Positions 60,609 to 64,000 of a stretch of 64,000 nt of DNA are shown piece after piece. Below the pieces are notes generated by a model that searched no databases, was not told where the DNA came from, and saw only the letters and a program-made list of their open reading frames with translations. Numbering within the stretch: the stretch's first letter is position 1; every line of letters begins with the position of its first letter. The position numbers were made by a program, and so were the translations under genes. Source of the stretch: Brugia malayi (lineage: Eukaryota > Nematoda > Chromadorea > Rhabditida > Onchocercidae); NCBI RefSeq assembly GCF_000002995.4, contig NW_025062476.1, positions 858,501-922,500 on the forward strand. Reading direction: 5' to 3'.

Positions 60609-63600
60609 ATGTGTCATACTTTTATATCATTGGATGAATTAGAACGATGTCTAGCTTATATTCCAACATACGGTAAGTTACAGTACCCTACTTCACTCTC
60701 GATGGATTACTGTAAAATGAAAACAATGATTGAAGTATGGTAGAAATATTGTTCTCAATTGATAAAAATTCTGAATTGTTACTTCGACATGTAAAATAAG
60801 ATATTATAAATTGATAACAATGACATATGGGATATGAAATTTGCATGGTGGCATTAGTGAAAGATACCTGGCGGAATGTTCGATTGATGTTTGTGATAAT
60901 TTTATATAAGATTCTTTGATTTCGTATTATTTAATAAATAGATTGGCGAAGATTGTTAGTTTCGAATAGATTAATTAACTTTTTGGTCATTAACGATTGC
61001 TTTCTTTTTTTTTTTTTTGAATCACTTAAGATTGTTAATTTTTGAATTATCTGAAGATGAGTTTTTTTTTTTTTTTTTTCGTTTTTGTCTTTGTTTTTTG
61101 TTTTTGAATAAATTTAAAGGTGTTAGTTTTTGAATGAATTATGAATATTAGTTTTTAGATAAGTTTGATTAGTAATGTGGTATTTTAGGGCTACCAGGTA
61201 TGACAGATTGTTTGAAAGGCGAAGAACTTGTATTTGCTGCAACCTATACATTTCAACCTATTCGGGTGATTCGAATCTCAAGTAATTTTTTTTATTCTTT
61301 GCTTTTGAATTTGAAAATTTTTCGAATAATTTTACTTCTGTCTTATTTTTGCCTAGCAATCAAAAAGCTGTGCACATGTCAAAGATGTATTACAAAATAT
61401 GCTTCCGGAATATTTCTATAATTATTTCTCTAGATATATTGTATTTCTGAAATGTGTTGTAAAATAGGTGAAGAATTGCACACACTAACCAATGAGGAGG
61501 TTGAACCTGCAGTTGGGTCTTACGACTTTCGTGATGTACCGGATATGATCGATCGTTTCATCATTTGGCTAGTTCCTTCTTTTTTTTTATACTTAAAGCA
61601 TTTAGGTTTCGGACAGTTTCGTTTCTTATATTAATGTTAGTTGCAGTTCTTGATGGAGATGATCTATATCAGGATCTATATTAGGTTTTCTTGAAGATCA
61701 GGATCGAAGAGCAATTTGGATCAGGCGTGATCAGGTGTTAGAAAACAGGATCGGATAGCAGTCCAAATGAGATAATTCCAAATCAGATATTACAGGCGAT
61801 CGAGTCGATCATCGTTGCTGTTGGAAGAACGAAGCGTTGAACGGCCTTTCGACTTTGCTTCGTTATGCTTCAACTTTAGCCCTGCTAATGTTATACCTGG
61901 AACACAGTTCTCTTTCGCACACAATAAACTGATATTATTAGTGCCGACGCAGAATGCTCTTTATCGATTTACTTTCGAAATTGCAATTCAGAAAAAGAAC
62001 AAGGTTACATATACTGATTATAGTCAATGTTCCTGTTTTGTTTCGAAGAAAATAGATAAGTCTGAAAACTGAAAAAAAAGTAAGAGTAGAAAAAAAAGAG
62101 AAGGGAGGTAGAGACTAAGGTTTTTTTTTCCTAGCTTACCTGAATTGAATTGACAAATCCAAAATTCTGTAATAGAAACGAAAATTTTAACTATTTACAG
62201 GTTCAGTCCGTCCTGAAGTTATCTGAAGATCAGGCCTTTCTATACAATTATGATAGCTACGAACTAGCATCATCAAAAAGTGCCTGTCGTGCAAGTATCA
62301 TGCATACTACGAGTACTGGTACATCTGCTGTATATTCGCTAGGTGATGGACAAATTGTTCTTGTGCAAATGCGCCATGAACCGGGAAGTAGAGGCCAAGG
62401 TTTCTTTTAGATGTTGCACTGATTTTTGATTTACTTTATTCCACAAGTCTAAGCAGTACTTAGTTTTTCTTTCTGTATGCAAAGTTTTTGTCGTAATATG
62501 AAAAGTTGCCAGCCTGAATTACTTATGAGCAACAAATTACAATATTTGCGTTAAAAAAGTTATTCAAGGTTACGAAAAAGTAATAAGAGGCGAAGGATTA
62601 CTACAACGGGTTATGAAGGCAGCCCATCAGCTAAGCTTGGTTGTTAGCTTGGCATCATGTGTTGTTTATCATGACATTCTCTTTTATGTACTTTTCGACG
62701 ACAGAAGGCTGCATGTTTATATGGTTTGTTTACTTTTTGTATACTTTCAGAAAATGTAACCTAGATACGTAATCACGATATTAAGTGGTAGCAAAAGACG
62801 TTAGAGTAAGTCGATCATTTGTAAATACAACAATGGTTGGATTGTCCTATGGATGGGTTAGTTAAATGTACCGAAATCCAAGCTTATATCATTTTTCTTA
62901 CATTGGTTGGAAGTAATCTGCTTGTAGCATATGAATTCCAGAATGGCAAAAAAGAATACGATGGGAATTTATATGATATAATGGTACATAATAGCCACGG
63001 AGGCGATGGCGAGCAAGGTATTTTGCTTTATATTTACCTCTAAATAAAGATTTTTTTTTTTCCTTTGTCTTGTGGAAGTTTTCTTCTTCAAAACTTTTTT
63101 TTTAGTAACTGTGGAAATGGTAAAGACTTGCTCCAACGAGAACTGTTTTTATGTCGTCGTGCTTTTTCAAATTGATGACCATTGTGTGGTTCGTTGTTCT
63201 TTGCTGACATAAAGTTTAGTAGGTTAATATAACGCTGGAATTATTATGGAGAATCGCAAGCAGATTAGTTTGATCTGTATCTGATCGTTTACTTTTGTAA
63301 CCAATATTTTTTAAGGCTGGATTGATGCTCTTTAATCATACTTTAACAGATCTTAAGCATTCGATTTTTGTTTCCGAAGAAAAAGTTTGTCGTGATAGGG
63401 TATAAAGTGGCCACTGAAGATAACATGTCACTTTTGTGTTAATTATAGTAATTATTTTAGTTTATGTTGGGGAAAATTGATCCATATCTGTTGCCAGAAC
63501 GTAGTGGATATTTCTCGTTTATCAATATTTTCCAAACAGAAGTACGTAAGTTTGCTAATATTATGTTCTTTTTCGACACGAATCATTTAACTTGTCTCAT

Positions 63601-63990
63601 CCTCTGTTCAATTTATGAATTTCACCGGATTTATAGAGCGGAGTAGTGGACTTCACTTGTGCAGTGCAGGAGGATATTCTGGATATTATTTGTTTATGTA
63701 AAGTTTCGGATGGAATTCGCTATTGTTTGCGTACTGCTTCAATTGATTGGTGAGTAAAGTTTTGTTACTGTTTTTCACGAAATCATTTCTGGAATTCTTT
63801 ATTGTCCATTTGTTTCCCTCTCATTCGATAAGTTAATTACCAATCAAAAACATGCTTCTATATATGTACCTGCAAATGAGTATTGAAAAATAAATGATCA
63901 TTTTCATGCCATATGAAATGTTTTAGTTTAAATGGCGTATTAACAATTCCTTGGAAAGGAGTAAATGAAATCCATGGTGGCGAACCGGAG
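60609..63990 (+). CDS. npp-6: NUP160 homologue (nuclear pore Y-complex), N-terminal part, continues past window
   Basis: Exons supported: 60609-60672, 61189-61281, 61468-61567, 61796-62003, 62201-62399, 62569-62723, an exon ending at 63017 whose start is unresolved, then 63106-63192, 63350-63399, 63461-63541, 63637-63749 and 63927-63990. A GTGAGT donor at 63991 shows the gene continues. Identification comes from colinear match to the NUP160 beta-propeller: DRFIIWRSSRSSLLLEE, then LCFNFSPANVIPGTQF, NKLILLVPTQNALYRFTF, ILFYVLFDDRRLHVY and VVDFTCAVQEDILDI. NUP160 is a Y-complex scaffold nucleoporin needed for pore assembly and mRNA export; C. elegans NPP-6 is the orthologue. The intron at 61568-61795 begins with GC. 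The junction between 62723 and about 62926 has no phase-consistent donor-acceptor pair I can choose with confidence. Confidence 0.8.
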
Positions 63991-64000
63991 GTGAGTGTAC

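Overview
The window is eukaryotic, AT-rich (roughly 70 percent A+T by eye) and intron-dense. Introns are short to medium, with GT..TTTCAG/TTTTAG borders and many long poly-A/poly-T runs. Several genes have a splice acceptor a few bases upstream of the ATG, as expected for spliced-leader trans-splicing. The proteins look nematode-like, and the whole picture best fits a filarial (spirurid) nematode; the species is inferred, not proven.

Layout, left to right. (1) 160-858, +: last three exons of a beta-tubulin. (2) 3189-6647, +: secreted cysteine-rich EB-module protein, ten exons. (3) 8728-7310, -: DJ-1/PARK7 homologue. (4) 13167-11289, -: mitochondrial 2-oxoglutarate/malate carrier. (5) 15427-15738: isolated open frame of uncertain status. 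(6) 16708-20008, +: RNF14-type RBR E3 ubiquitin ligase. (7) 21274-21620, +: 87-residue single-pass membrane protein. Then a run on the minus strand, read from high to low coordinates: MFSD14/HIAT1 transporter (56784-53744), NOL6 (52300-45765), snurportin-1 (45175-42799), a 284-residue coiled-coil protein I do not recognise (41474-38983), a DCAF17 homologue (36803-30939) and FAD synthase (29581-24523). (8) 60609 to the right edge, +: 5' part of a NUP160 homologue.

The content is mostly housekeeping: cytoskeleton, redox defence, mitochondrial transport, ubiquitin ligation (RNF14 and a CUL4 receptor), flavin synthesis, ribosome and snRNP biogenesis, and the nuclear pore. NOL6 and snurportin lie head-to-tail 590 bases apart with a strong acceptor 4 bases before the snurportin ATG, so they may share an operon. 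I see no transposon, CRISPR array, rRNA, tRNA or bacterial (Wolbachia) insertion.

The most useful unusual signal is a set of GC-AG introns with donors of the form G|GCNNGT: two in FAD synthase and one in NUP160 are fixed by homology across the junction, and one in DCAF17 is likely. Others are a three-copy tandem duplication of a 5' splice site in the EB gene, a protein-like open frame inside a FAD synthase intron, and the coiled-coil gene with two possible 3' ends. I found no clear new multi-gene system. Gene models were made by hand from splice signals, reading phase and remembered family features; no search was run.
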